Source of the DNA: CAZABC01 sp964483405
GTDB taxonomy: Bacteria; Chloroflexota; Limnocylindria; Limnocylindrales; CSP1-4
NCBI GenBank assembly: GCA_964483405.1
Contig: CAZABC010000023.1
Location: forward strand, 1-34,333
Direction of reading: 5' to 3'
DNA: 34,333 nucleotides
Shown here: one piece after another, positions 13,859-21,239 of the stretch
How positions within the stretch are numbered: position 1 is the first letter of the stretch
Layout: the number at the start of each line of letters is the position of its first letter
Notes under the pieces: generated by a model
What the model was told of the DNA's origin: nothing
What the model saw: only the letters and a program-made list of their open reading frames with translations
The model's database searches: none
Position numbers and translations under genes: made by a program

Positions 13859-16615
13859 CTACGGCGGGCCTCCACCGGAGCAAAGGCCCCGCGCCTGGAG
13901 GACCACGCGGAAGCCCCGGTAGGGCTCGCCGGCCTCGCTCCGCGGGCCCTTCGTGCCCGCCGGCTGGTCGGCGCTGCCGCCGGCGAGGACGCCCTTCCCG
14001 TCCGCGCCCACCGTCCACTCGGCCACGTTACCGCCGAGGTCGCGGGGGGAACCGCTCCCCCCTGACGTCCCGTGGCGTCCCACCTCGTCGAGCAGGGGCG
14101 CGTCGGGTCCGAGGGCGGCCGCCTGCTCGCGCAGCCGCGCCGCGTCCTCGGGGTTGGGCGGGTAGCCGGCCCAGCGGTCGAGGGTGTTCTCGCCCTCGCC
14201 CGGCTTGCCGTAGAGCGCCTTCGCCTCTTCGGCCGTGGGCAGCCGCCAGGGCTCGCCGGTGAGGGCGGCGAGCCAGGCGGCGTAGGCCTTCGCCTTTTCG
14301 AACGAGATGCCGCTCGCCGGCCAGTCGCCCGTGCCGGGGGCCACGCGGTAGGAGGGGTCGAACGCGGCGTACTGCGCGCGCGTGACTTCGAAGCGGCCGA
14401 CGCGCAAGCCCTCGTGGAGGACCGCCTCCGGCACGAGCCGGCCCTTGACGAGCCGCCCGTAGCGCCCGCCTTCGCGGGCGAAGCCCTTGCGCTCGAGGGC
14501 GGCCTGGAGGGGCGAGCCGTCCTTCACGACGGGGTCTTCCGGCGTGCGGCCGAAGAGGTGCCGGTCGAACCAGGCGAGGTCCTCCTCGATCTTGCGCCGC
14601 TGGTGGCCCAGCTTCTGCAGCCCGTGCGGCTCGCCGGGGAAGAGCACGAGCCGCACCGGCGTCTTCGTGGCCTGCTGCATGACGCGGAAGTGCGACCAGC
14701 TCTGGCTCGGGGGCACGTTGCGGTCCTCGGTGCCGGTGTAGACGATGGTCGGGGTCGTGACGTCCTTCAGCCGGAAGAAGGGCGACTTGCGGACGTAGAG
14801 CTCGGGGTCCTCGTACGGGGCCTTGCCGAAGTAGTAGTTGTCGAAGGAGGCCCCGAAGTCCACGTTGCCCCAGTCGCTGATCCACTCGACGTCGCCCGCT
14901 CCCGCCGAGGCGGCCTTGTAGCGCCGCGAGCGGGTGATGAGCTCGGTCGTGAGGATGGAGCCGTTCGACCAGCCCATGGTGCCGATCCGCTCGGGGTCGG
15001 CGAGCCCGCGCGCGATCACGTGGTCGACACCCGCCTCGAGGTCCACCCGCTCGAGGTCGTAGTAGTTGCCGCAGCAGATGGACTCCACCCACTCGAGGCC
15101 GAAGTTCGAGCCCCCGTGGTAGTTCACCTCGAGGAGGAAGGCGCCTCGCTGGGCGAGGAGCAGCTTCGGGTAGGCGTAGCTCTGGTCCCAGACGTCCATG
15201 TCCGCGCCCCCCGCGGGGCCGCCGTGGATCGAGAGGAGCAGCGGGTAGCGCTTGCCCTTCTCGTAGCCGATCGGGTAGTAGAGGAGACCGACCACGTCGT
15301 CGCCCCGCGCTCCCTTAAACGTGACGACCTCGACGTCGTGGACCGGCTTTCCCTTGAAGCCCGGGTTGAGGTCGGTGAGAGCGGCGGGAGCGGAGATCGC
15401 GCCTCCGTCGAGGGACGCCCGGTACCACTGGACGGGCTTCGTGGCCTTCGAGTGCTCGTAGACGAGGGTCCGTCCGTCCCGGGAGAGCGCCCAGTCGAAG
15501 ACGTTCTGCGCGTGCTCCCCGGAGAGGTCCTGCCGCGTCCAGCCCGCGCCCGTCCGCGTGTAGCGCGCGGGCCGGTAGCGCACGCCGTCGGCGAGCAGGG
15601 CGAGGAAGCCGTCGGGGGTGGCGAGCACCCGGGGCGTGCCGAGGCCGTTCGGCCACTGCAGGTCCACCGGCGTCGCCGTCCCCGTCTCCGCGTCGACGTG
15701 CTGGAGGAGCTGGATCGTCGCCGTGAAGTAGGTGGGGTGCGAGGAGTAGGACTGGACGAAGTAGAAGCCCTTCGAGTCGGGCGCCCACTCGGCGCCGGTG
15801 GCGAGCACGCGGGTGCCTTCGAGGAGGGCGCGCGAGGTGCCCGCGCGCAGGTCGTGGAGCCGCAGCACCGGGGGCACCCTGTGGTCGTACTGGAAGCTCG
15901 GCGAGACCTGGTGCAGCGCCACCGCCCAGCGGCCGTCCGGGGAGACCTCGACCCACTCGATCCAGTCGCGGTTGTCGGTGAGGCGGGCGAGGGTCCCGTC
16001 CTTGGCGTCGACGGAGAACAGGCGCACCGGCGGCTCGCGCTCGTCCTCGACGACCTGCGAGGTGTCCTTCTTCTCCTTCTCCTTGCGCTCCCGCAGGCTC
16101 TTCTCCTCGGGTGCGGCGACGACGAGGGTGGCGTCGTCCCTCCACGCGAAGTCGCGGATGCCCCGGTCGAGCTTGGTGAGCGGCCAGGGCTCGCCCCCGT
16201 CGAGGCTGAGCAGCCACAGCTGCGCCTTCGCCTCGTCGCCCTCGCCGTCCTCCTCCTTGCCCTCCGCCGGCCGGGGCCGATCGCTGAGGAAGGCGATCCT
16301 CCTCCCGTCGGGGGACCACCGCGGGTCGCGGTCGCGGTTCGTCCCGCGGGTGAGCGGCACCTCGCGCCTCTCCCCGGCGAGCGGCGAGAGGACGAGGTTC
16401 GACACGCGCTCGCCCTTCTTCTCGTCCATCCGGCTCCTGACCCAGACCGCGTGGCGGCCGTCCGGCGAGACCGCGAACGACCCCGCGGACTCGGCGAGGA
16501 GGATGTCGTCGGCCGTCCAACGGGCCGCGGGGTCGGTGGCCGGCGGCGGGGCGGGGGCCGCGGCGAGGGCCGCGCCGAGGAGGGCCGGGGCGAGGAGCAG
16601 GAGGGCGGGGGGCAT
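13859..16615 (-). CDS. Secreted S9 prolyl-oligopeptidase-type peptidase fused to a SUMF1/FGE-like domain
   Basis: 918-residue exported protein. Residues 1-22 are a signal peptide. Residues ~35-430 show WD/beta-propeller repeats typical of family S9 (FAVSPDGRHAVWV, PRWSPDGRRIAFLSDRP). Residues ~450-695 are the alpha/beta-hydrolase domain with Ser550 in MGWSNGS, Asp631 in TGTEDRNVPP and His664 in PGEPHGLQK. After residue ~730 a second domain resembles formylglycine-generating/SUMF1 proteins: GRFEVTRAQYAAFD, PASGISFEKAKAYAAWL, WRLPTAEEAKALYG, DLGGNVAEWTV and AGGS...YRGFRVV. The paired active-site cysteines of true FGE, normally between GGS and GFR, are absent, so it is probably a ligand-binding module. 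AGAGG five bases upstream selects ATG 16615 over GTG 16621. It follows the ROK gene by 12 bases and probably shares its transcript. The propeller contains an Asp/Glu/Lys-rich loop near residue 125. Confidence 0.88.
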   Translation of the reverse strand: MPPALLLLAPALLGAALAAAPAPPPATDPAARWTADDILLAESAGSFAVSPDGRHAVWVRSRMDEKKGERVSNLVLSPLAGERREVPLTRGTNRDRDPRWSPDGRRIAFLSDRPRPAEGKEEDGEGDEAKAQLWLLSLDGGEPWPLTKLDRGIRDFAWRDDATLVVAAPEEKSLRERKEKEKKDTSQVVEDEREPPVRLFSVDAKDGTLARLTDNRDWIEWVEVSPDGRWAVALHQVSPSFQYDHRVPPVLRLHDLRAGTSRALLEGTRVLATGAEWAPDSKGFYFVQSYSSHPTYFTATIQLLQHVDAETGTATPVDLQWPNGLGTPRVLATPDGFLALLADGVRYRPARYTRTGAGWTRQDLSGEHAQNVFDWALSRDGRTLVYEHSKATKPVQWYRASLDGGAISAPAALTDLNPGFKGKPVHDVEVVTFKGARGDDVVGLLYYPIGYEKGKRYPLLLSIHGGPAGGADMDVWDQSYAYPKLLLAQRGAFLLEVNYHGGSNFGLEWVESICCGNYYDLERVDLEAGVDHVIARGLADPERIGTMGWSNGSILTTELITRSRRYKAASAGAGDVEWISDWGNVDFGASFDNYYFGKAPYEDPELYVRKSPFFRLKDVTTPTIVYTGTEDRNVPPSQSWSHFRVMQQATKTPVRLVLFPGEPHGLQKLGHQRRKIEEDLAWFDRHLFGRTPEDPVVKDGSPLQAALERKGFAREGGRYGRLVKGRLVPEAVLHEGLRVGRFEVTRAQYAAFDPSYRVAPGTGDWPASGISFEKAKAYAAWLAALTGEPWRLPTAEEAKALYGKPGEGENTLDRWAGYPPNPEDAARLREQAAALGPDAPLLDEVGRHGTSGGSGSPRDLGGNVAEWTVGADGKGVLAGGSADQPAGTKGPRSEAGEPYRGFRVVLQARGLCSGGGPP

Positions 16616-16627
16616 GGACACCTCTTC

Positions 16628-17734
16628 TCAGCCGCGCCGATCGAGCTCGGCGAGGGCGAACGCGTACGCGCCGACGGCCACGGCCTGGCTCGTGCCGAGG
16701 CGCGAGAGGCCGACGCCGACGCGCTGCAGGGGATCGTAGGAGATGCGGCGGCTCGAGCCGGGGACCGTGACCTCCCTCGCCGCGCCCGCGACGAAGGCCG
16801 CGCGCTCGGCCGGGTCCTCGAGGTTGAACGCCTTCACCTCGAGGCGGGGCACGGGGCCGCCGGGCGTCTCGTAGGGCGCGTTCATCTCCGCGACGAGGGC
16901 GGGCAGGAAGAGGTCCGCCGCCCCGGCCAGGCCGCCGCCGATCACGACGAGGCCGTCGACGAGGGTCACCGCGGAGGCGAGCGCGTCGCCCGCCGCCTCG
17001 CCCATCCGCCGGAACGCCTCGATCGCGGCCTCGCGGTGGCCGGGCGCCTGCCCCTTGCCGATCGCGAAGATGTCCTTCGGCTCCGGGGCCGCGTCCACGG
17101 CGATCCCCGCCCTCTCCGCGTAGACCCGCCGGACCGCGCGGATCGAGACCGCCTCCTCGATGTTCGAGCGCGGCAGGAGCTTGTTGCGCAGGAGCCAGAT
17201 CTCCCCGCCCGCCGAGTTGTCCCCAATCCAGAGGCGGCCGTCGCTGACGATCCCGCCGCCGAACCCGGTGCCGAGGGTGGCCCCGAAGAGGTTGCGGAAG
17301 CGCTTCGGGCTCCCCGCCTCGGCGAGCAGCCCGTTCACCCAGGGCAGGAAGCCGGCGATCGCCTCGCCGAACGCGAACAGGTCCCCGTCGTTGTTGATGA
17401 AGACGGGGACCCCGAAGCGGTCCTCGAGCATCGGGCCGAGGGCGACGCCGCCCCGGAACGCGGGCAGGTTGCCGAGCTCCTCGATGATCCCCCGCGGGTA
17501 GTCCGCGGGGCCGGGGAAGGCGAAGCTGATCGCGGCCGGGGCGGCGGGGGCCTGCGCCTTCACCCGCGAGAAGCCGTCCGTGATCGTGTCGAGGCACAGG
17601 CCGAGGTCGTGGGCGTTCGAGGGGAGGGTGACCGGGGGGGCGACCGCGCGGCCGCCCCGGACCGCGGCGAAGACGAAGTTGGTGCCGCCGGCGTCGAGGG
17701 TGAGGACGACGCGGGCGTCCGTCTCGTAGCTCAC
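16628..17734 (-). CDS. ROK-family sugar kinase, divergent
   Basis: Cytoplasmic ATP-dependent sugar kinase of the ROK superfamily, 368 residues. LTLDAGGTNFVF (residues ~11-22) is the phosphate-binding loop, VFINNDGDLFAFGEA holds the catalytic Asp, and LGTGFGGGIVSDG and VIGGGLAGAADLFLPAL are further ROK segments. The usual GH...CxCGxxGC zinc site is missing: after GDNSAGGEIW the chain continues LLRNKLLPRSNIEEAVSIRA with neither the His nor the cysteines. AAGGAGG six bases before GTG 17734 sets the start, two bases from the stop of the sugar transporter gene, so the two are co-translated. Import followed by phosphorylation of a hexose is the natural reading. The sugar (glucose, fructose or N-acetyl sugar) is not determined. 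Confidence 0.85.
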   Translation of the reverse strand: MSYETDARVVLTLDAGGTNFVFAAVRGGRAVAPPVTLPSNAHDLGLCLDTITDGFSRVKAQAPAAPAAISFAFPGPADYPRGIIEELGNLPAFRGGVALGPMLEDRFGVPVFINNDGDLFAFGEAIAGFLPWVNGLLAEAGSPKRFRNLFGATLGTGFGGGIVSDGRLWIGDNSAGGEIWLLRNKLLPRSNIEEAVSIRAVRRVYAERAGIAVDAAPEPKDIFAIGKGQAPGHREAAIEAFRRMGEAAGDALASAVTLVDGLVVIGGGLAGAADLFLPALVAEMNAPYETPGGPVPRLEVKAFNLEDPAERAAFVAGAAREVTVPGSSRRISYDPLQRVGVGLSRLGTSQAVAVGAYAFALAELDRRG

Positions 17735-17735
17735 C

Positions 17736-18872
17736 TCACGCCTCCTTCGCCGCGGACCGCATCGACAGCGCGAAGAGGTAGGCGAAGGCGGCGAGCGGCA
17801 CGAGGAACGCCGTGCCGAGGCCGGCGGTGTCGGCGATGCGGCCCATGAGGGGGGGCAGGACCGCGCCGCCGAAGATCGCCATGCACATGAGGCCGGAGAG
17901 CTCGGCGCCGCGCTCGGGCCGGGCCTCGACGGTCAGGGAGAACAGCACCGGCCAGATGTTCGCGAAGCCGAGGCCGGCGAGGACGACGCCCGCCACCGCG
18001 AGGGCGCTCTGGCCGACGAGGACGAGCAGGATGCCGATCGCGCCGAGGGCCGCGCTCAGGCGGAAGAAGGCCCGCGGGCTCATGAAGCCGAGGACCCCGC
18101 TGCCGACGAGGCGCCCCAGGGTGAGGCCGGCGAAGAACAGCGTGGGCCCGAGCAGCTTGGCCTGCCCCTCCGGGTGGCCCAGGCCCTCGAGGCGGGGGGA
18201 GAGCCACGTGTTCATCCCGACCTCGGCCCCGACGTACAGGAAGATGCCGAGCACGGCGAGAGAGAAGGTCGGCTCCCCGAGCAGCGAGAGGCTCGAGCCG
18301 ACGCTCGGCGGGACCTCCGCCCGCGTCTCCTTCACCTTGAGGAGGAGGACGGCGGCGAAGGTCGCGACGGTGAGGACGAGGAAGACGGGGAAGATGCGGC
18401 GCCAGCCGAGCTCGCCCACCGCGAGGCGCGCCACGAGGGCCGTGCTCACGACGCTCCCGACGCCCTTGACGAACTGGGCGAAGCTCAGGTTGCTCGCGAA
18501 GCGGCCTTCCCCGGACACGTCGCGCATGATGGGGTTGCCCGCCACCTGCAGGAGCGTGGTCCCGACGCCGAGCACGAACACGGAGGCGAGCAGCAGGGCG
18601 AAGCCCGGCACCACGAGGGTGGGGACCAGGACCCCGAGCGCCACGAGGGCGAGGGCGAGGAGCATCGTGCTCTTCTTGCCGATCCGCGCGGCGAGGACGC
18701 CCCCCGGCACGCTGAAGACCGCGAACGCCACGAAGGCGAAGGCGGGGAGCAGCCCGGCCATGAAGCCGGACAGCGCGTACTGCTTCCGGATGGCGCTCGC
18801 GAGCGGACCCATCGCGTCGACGAAGCCCATCGCGAAGAACGTCAGGAAGATCGGCAGCGTCCGCAGTCTCAT
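17736..18872 (-). CDS. FHS-type MFS sugar transporter
   Basis: Major facilitator protein of 378 residues with about twelve membrane segments, of the fucose/glucose/N-acetylglucosamine (FHS, FucP/NagP-like) kind. The start FLTFFAMGFVDAMGPLASAI is the characteristic first helix. RIGKKSTMLLALAL is the loop 2-3 motif, GVGTTLLQVAGNPI resembles the FHS helix-4 sequence with its conserved Asn-Pro, and GLGFANIWPVLFSLTVE is helix 10. GGGGGAG lies five bases before the ATG. It opens the transporter - ROK kinase - secreted S9/SUMF1 operon, so the imported sugar is probably the ROK substrate. Transport is expected to be proton-coupled. A strong GC stem-loop (18888-18918) lies just upstream, after the regulator gene. 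Confidence 0.88.
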   Translation of the reverse strand: MRLRTLPIFLTFFAMGFVDAMGPLASAIRKQYALSGFMAGLLPAFAFVAFAVFSVPGGVLAARIGKKSTMLLALALVALGVLVPTLVVPGFALLLASVFVLGVGTTLLQVAGNPIMRDVSGEGRFASNLSFAQFVKGVGSVVSTALVARLAVGELGWRRIFPVFLVLTVATFAAVLLLKVKETRAEVPPSVGSSLSLLGEPTFSLAVLGIFLYVGAEVGMNTWLSPRLEGLGHPEGQAKLLGPTLFFAGLTLGRLVGSGVLGFMSPRAFFRLSAALGAIGILLVLVGQSALAVAGVVLAGLGFANIWPVLFSLTVEARPERGAELSGLMCMAIFGGAVLPPLMGRIADTAGLGTAFLVPLAAFAYLFALSMRSAAKEA

Positions 18873-18887
18873 CGTGGCTCCCCCTGG

Positions 18888-18918
18888 GCCCGGGGCGAGG
18901 GGCGCCCACGCCCCGGGC
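18888..18918 (-). other. Perfect 10-bp GC stem-loop between two genes
   Basis: GCCCGGGGCG (18888-18897) pairs perfectly with CGCCCCGGGC (18909-18918) across an 11-base loop. It lies 22 bases after the stop of the PATAN regulator and 16 before the transporter start, on the shared minus-strand path. There is no T-run after it, so it is not a classical terminator. It could stabilise or attenuate the upstream transcript, or affect ribosome access to the transporter. Confidence 0.5.
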
Positions 18919-18939
18919 GGCGCGCGGCGGAGCCCGAGG

Positions 18940-20268
18940 CTACGCGAGACGCTCGGTGCGCGTCAACGCGCCGGAGTCGACCGGGCGGCCGCGGCGCCGC
19001 TCGTCGAGACGCCGGCAGCCCTCGAGGAGGAGGGCGTTGAACTCGAGCTCCAGCGGGGACCCTTCGGCGAGCGCGCCCCGGTCGAACTCGAACTGGCCGT
19101 TCGGCCAGCCGATGAAGTCGTAGACGACCTGCGCCCCCTCGTGGTCGGGTCCGGTGGCGGAGACGATCTGCCCGTGGCGGAAGGCGATGCGCAGCGACTG
19201 GCTGCCGCGGCGGGCCACGAGGACCCCGGTGAGCTGGTTCAGGTGGCAGATCTGGAGCACGGCGGGGGCGCCGACGAGCTCCACCGCCCCGCGCAGGCTG
19301 GTCGCGCCGTCGGTGGCCTGCTCGATCTCCGCGAAGCGGCGCAGGAGCAGCTCGAGGCGGATGAGCATCTCGCGCGAGGGGGCGGGCTTGGCGAGGAAGT
19401 CGTCCGCCCCCGCCCGCAGGGCGTGGTAGCGGCTCTCGCAGTCGTCGTGGGCCGACACGACCACGACCGGCGTGCGCCGCAGCAGGCTGTGCGCCCGCAT
19501 CCTCCGGACGAGGGCGAGGCCGGTCTCGTCGGGCAGCCTCGCCTCGGTGACGATCAGCCACGGCCGCCGCGCCACCGCGAGGCGCAGCGCCTCCTGCCCC
19601 GTCGCCGCCTCGTGGACCGAGAAGCCGTGCTCGACCAGGCAGGCGACGAGGGCCCTGCGCTCGGCGGGCTCGGCATCCACCACGAGCGCCGTCCGCAGCG
19701 CGGCGGGCGTGCTCGCGAACGGCCTCCGGTCGGCCGCGGGGCGGAGGCCGTCGCGCAGGTCGACCGTGCCCGTCTCGGCCGCGCCCGCGGCGGGCCCGGC
19801 CACCGTGGGAGGCGGGGCCGGCACCTCGCGGAAGACCGCGTCGAGGCCCTGCACGAGCCCGCTGGCCTTCCAGGGCCGCGGGAGGAGGTCGAGCACCGCG
19901 AACCGGCACGACGGGGCCGCGCCCTCGCCCGGGGCCGCCGGCGGCTGGAGCGTCACCACCGGGTAGCGCGCGGCGGAGGGGTCGAGGTGCAGCGGGCGCA
20001 GCACCGCGTAGCCGTCCGTGAGCGAGGAGGGGAGGCCGCGGAACGTGGCGTCGCCGCGCCGGCGCTGCCACTGCGGCACCGCCTCGAGGCAGCCGAGGCC
20101 GAGGTCCACCAGGACGAGGTCGACCGCGGAGACGGAGGCGACGCGCGTCGCCGCCGCCGGGTCGTCGGTCACGAAGACCCAGTAGTCCTCCCGGCGCAGC
20201 ATGCGCTCGGTGGAGAAGCGGTTGATGGTGTCCGACTCGAGGACGACGACCCTCCGAGCTTCCGGCAC
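18940..20268 (-). CDS. Dual-receiver response regulator with PATAN (DUF4388) output
   Basis: 442-residue regulator. Residues 1-148 form receiver 1: Asp55 (VLVDLG) is in the phospho-acceptor position, but the acidic pocket reads LESD and the conserved Lys is Arg131 (LLPRPW). Residues ~150-190 are a Pro/Ala-rich linker. Residues ~192-310 form receiver 2, with intact Lys294 (FLAKPA), Ser272 and pocket residue Asp198. Its phospho-acceptor is Glu242 (IVTEARLPDETG), which may mimic a permanently phosphorylated state. Residues ~323-425 are a PATAN/DUF4388 domain (SLRGAVELVGAPAVLQICHLN, WPNGQFEFDRG), a protein-interaction module common in Myxococcota and Acidobacteriota. There is no DNA-binding domain. 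The GTG start at 20268 is preceded by a weak CGGAG, a ~120-base hairpin leader and a TTGACA promoter. No histidine kinase is adjacent. Confidence 0.88.
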   Translation of the reverse strand: MPEARRVVVLESDTINRFSTERMLRREDYWVFVTDDPAAATRVASVSAVDLVLVDLGLGCLEAVPQWQRRRGDATFRGLPSSLTDGYAVLRPLHLDPSAARYPVVTLQPPAAPGEGAAPSCRFAVLDLLPRPWKASGLVQGLDAVFREVPAPPPTVAGPAAGAAETGTVDLRDGLRPAADRRPFASTPAALRTALVVDAEPAERRALVACLVEHGFSVHEAATGQEALRLAVARRPWLIVTEARLPDETGLALVRRMRAHSLLRRTPVVVVSAHDDCESRYHALRAGADDFLAKPAPSREMLIRLELLLRRFAEIEQATDGATSLRGAVELVGAPAVLQICHLNQLTGVLVARRGSQSLRIAFRHGQIVSATGPDHEGAQVVYDFIGWPNGQFEFDRGALAEGSPLELEFNALLLEGCRRLDERRRGRPVDSGALTRTERLA

Positions 20269-20295
20269 GATTCGCGGCTCCGTCCGATGAGGCTT

Positions 20296-20350
20296 CCGCC
20301 CGCCACGCGCCGGGCGGGAAGGGAGAGGGAGCCTCGCTCGAGGAGCGAGG
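20296..20350 (-). promoter_or_regulatory. Two tandem hairpins in the leader of the PATAN regulator
   Basis: Within the presumed leader of the regulator mRNA are two perfect inverted repeats: CCTCGCTC/GAGCGAGG (20332-20339 and 20343-20350, three-base loop) and CCGCCCG/CGGGCGG (20296-20302 and 20311-20317, eight-base loop). The second ends 28 bases before the GTG start. No known riboswitch class is recognised. In such GC-rich DNA short stems can arise by chance. Confidence 0.4.
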
Positions 20351-20397
20351 GGCCCGATCCGCCGCGCAGACCGTCACCCGCTTTCGTTGGGGCGGCC

Positions 20398-20427
20398 ATG
20401 ATGCGAGGGCCCGCGCGGCCGTGTCAA
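20398..20427 (-). promoter_or_regulatory. Sigma-70-like promoter for the PATAN regulator
   Basis: On the minus strand a perfect TTGACA (20427 down to 20422) is followed after 18 bases by CATCAT (20403 down to 20398), four of six to the -10 consensus. This is the best -35 element in the window. It would start a transcript near 20391 with a ~123-base leader before the GTG at 20268. Confidence 0.5.
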
Positions 20428-20739
20428 GCCCTTTTTCCGCCGAGGGGAGCGCGCCGAGGCCCGGTGTGTCGCATCGTCAACGCAATCCGTATCGCGTGTG
20501 CCGAGCAACGTCCATCGTTCGGCAGAGGCCCGGCCCGCGAGACGAGGCGAAGTGGCCGAAAGGCGGCCGGCGGCGGCTCCGTCGGCGCGTGGGACCGCGC
20601 GCAGCACCGGGCCGGGGTCGGCGCCAAGCCATTCGCGGACCGACAGATGCGGGCCGTGCGGCCCGGAGCGTCGCCCGCGGCACGCGACTTGCCCGAGGCC
20701 TCCTTCGCGACCCGCCGCGGAGCGGGCCGGGAGGACGCG
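20428..20739. other. Non-coding interval upstream of the lipoprotein gene
   Basis: These 312 bases between the PATAN promoter and the lipoprotein start contain only overlapping shadow frames with no recognisable protein. A short less GC-rich patch (about 20465-20525) might hold operator sequence. No tRNA, riboswitch or clear promoter for the plus-strand lipoprotein could be identified. Confidence 0.4.
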
Positions 20740-21213
20740 ATGCGGACGAAGCGGGTGCGGACGGTGGCGGCGGTGGCTCTCGCGGCGCTCGCCGTGGGGT
20801 GCGGCGGCGGGGTCGAGACGCCGGCTGCGGCCCAGCGCGAGGGCCTGGCGCTCGTGTCGATCCAGCCCTCGCCGGGCCCGGCGTCGCTCTCCGCCACGCG
20901 TCCGGCCGACTGCATCTGGTGCACGACGGCCTTCTCCGCCGAGCTCTCCGTCCTGTCGCCGGTCACGCTCAGCGGCGTCAACCTCTGGCTCGACGGCTGG
21001 TCCGCAGGTCGCCGCTGCCTCGGCGCGCACCACGACACCCCGGGCGACGGCTTCACCCTCGCCGCCGGTCGGGCGACGAGCGTCACCTTCCGTCACGCCT
21101 CCGTCGACTGCGCGGCGCCGTTCACGGTCGACCGGGTCGTGGTCCGGATGCGCTCCGGGGAGACGCTCGTCTCCGAGGGCTCCTGGGACGTCGCGCTGGG
21201 CTTCGTGGAGTAG
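20740..21213 (+). CDS. Small predicted lipoprotein, unknown function
   Basis: 157-residue protein that I do not recognise. The N-terminus (MRTKRVRTVAAVALAALAVGC) is a lipoprotein signal, with Cys21 after LAVG as the likely lipid-attachment site, followed by a Gly-rich spacer. The mature part is beta-strand-rich and carries four further cysteines: two in a CxxC-like CIWC, one in RRCLG and one in VDCAAP. Two extracytoplasmic disulfides are likely. GGGAGG five bases before ATG 20740 supports the start. It is isolated on the plus strand, divergent from the PATAN regulator and convergent with the exported methyltransferase (27 bases apart). A surface or periplasmic binding role is possible, but nothing in the sequence identifies a ligand. 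Confidence 0.65.
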   Translation: MRTKRVRTVAAVALAALAVGCGGGVETPAAAQREGLALVSIQPSPGPASLSATRPADCIWCTTAFSAELSVLSPVTLSGVNLWLDGWSAGRRCLGAHHDTPGDGFTLAAGRATSVTFRHASVDCAAPFTVDRVVVRMRSGETLVSEGSWDVALGFVE

Positions 21214-21239
21214 GGCGCTCGCCGATCGTCGCCGGCGGG

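Noticed and set aside
14072..17848. Very long plus-strand open frame (1258 codons) opposite the S9-SUMF1 and ROK genes
   Set aside because: It is the antisense shadow of two well-supported minus-strand genes in GC-rich DNA. Its composition is Arg/Gly/Glu-rich and it has no domain pattern.
18888..18918. Stem-loop as a Rho-independent terminator
   Set aside because: The stem is strong but no T-run follows on the transcribed strand, so it is listed only as a stem-loop.
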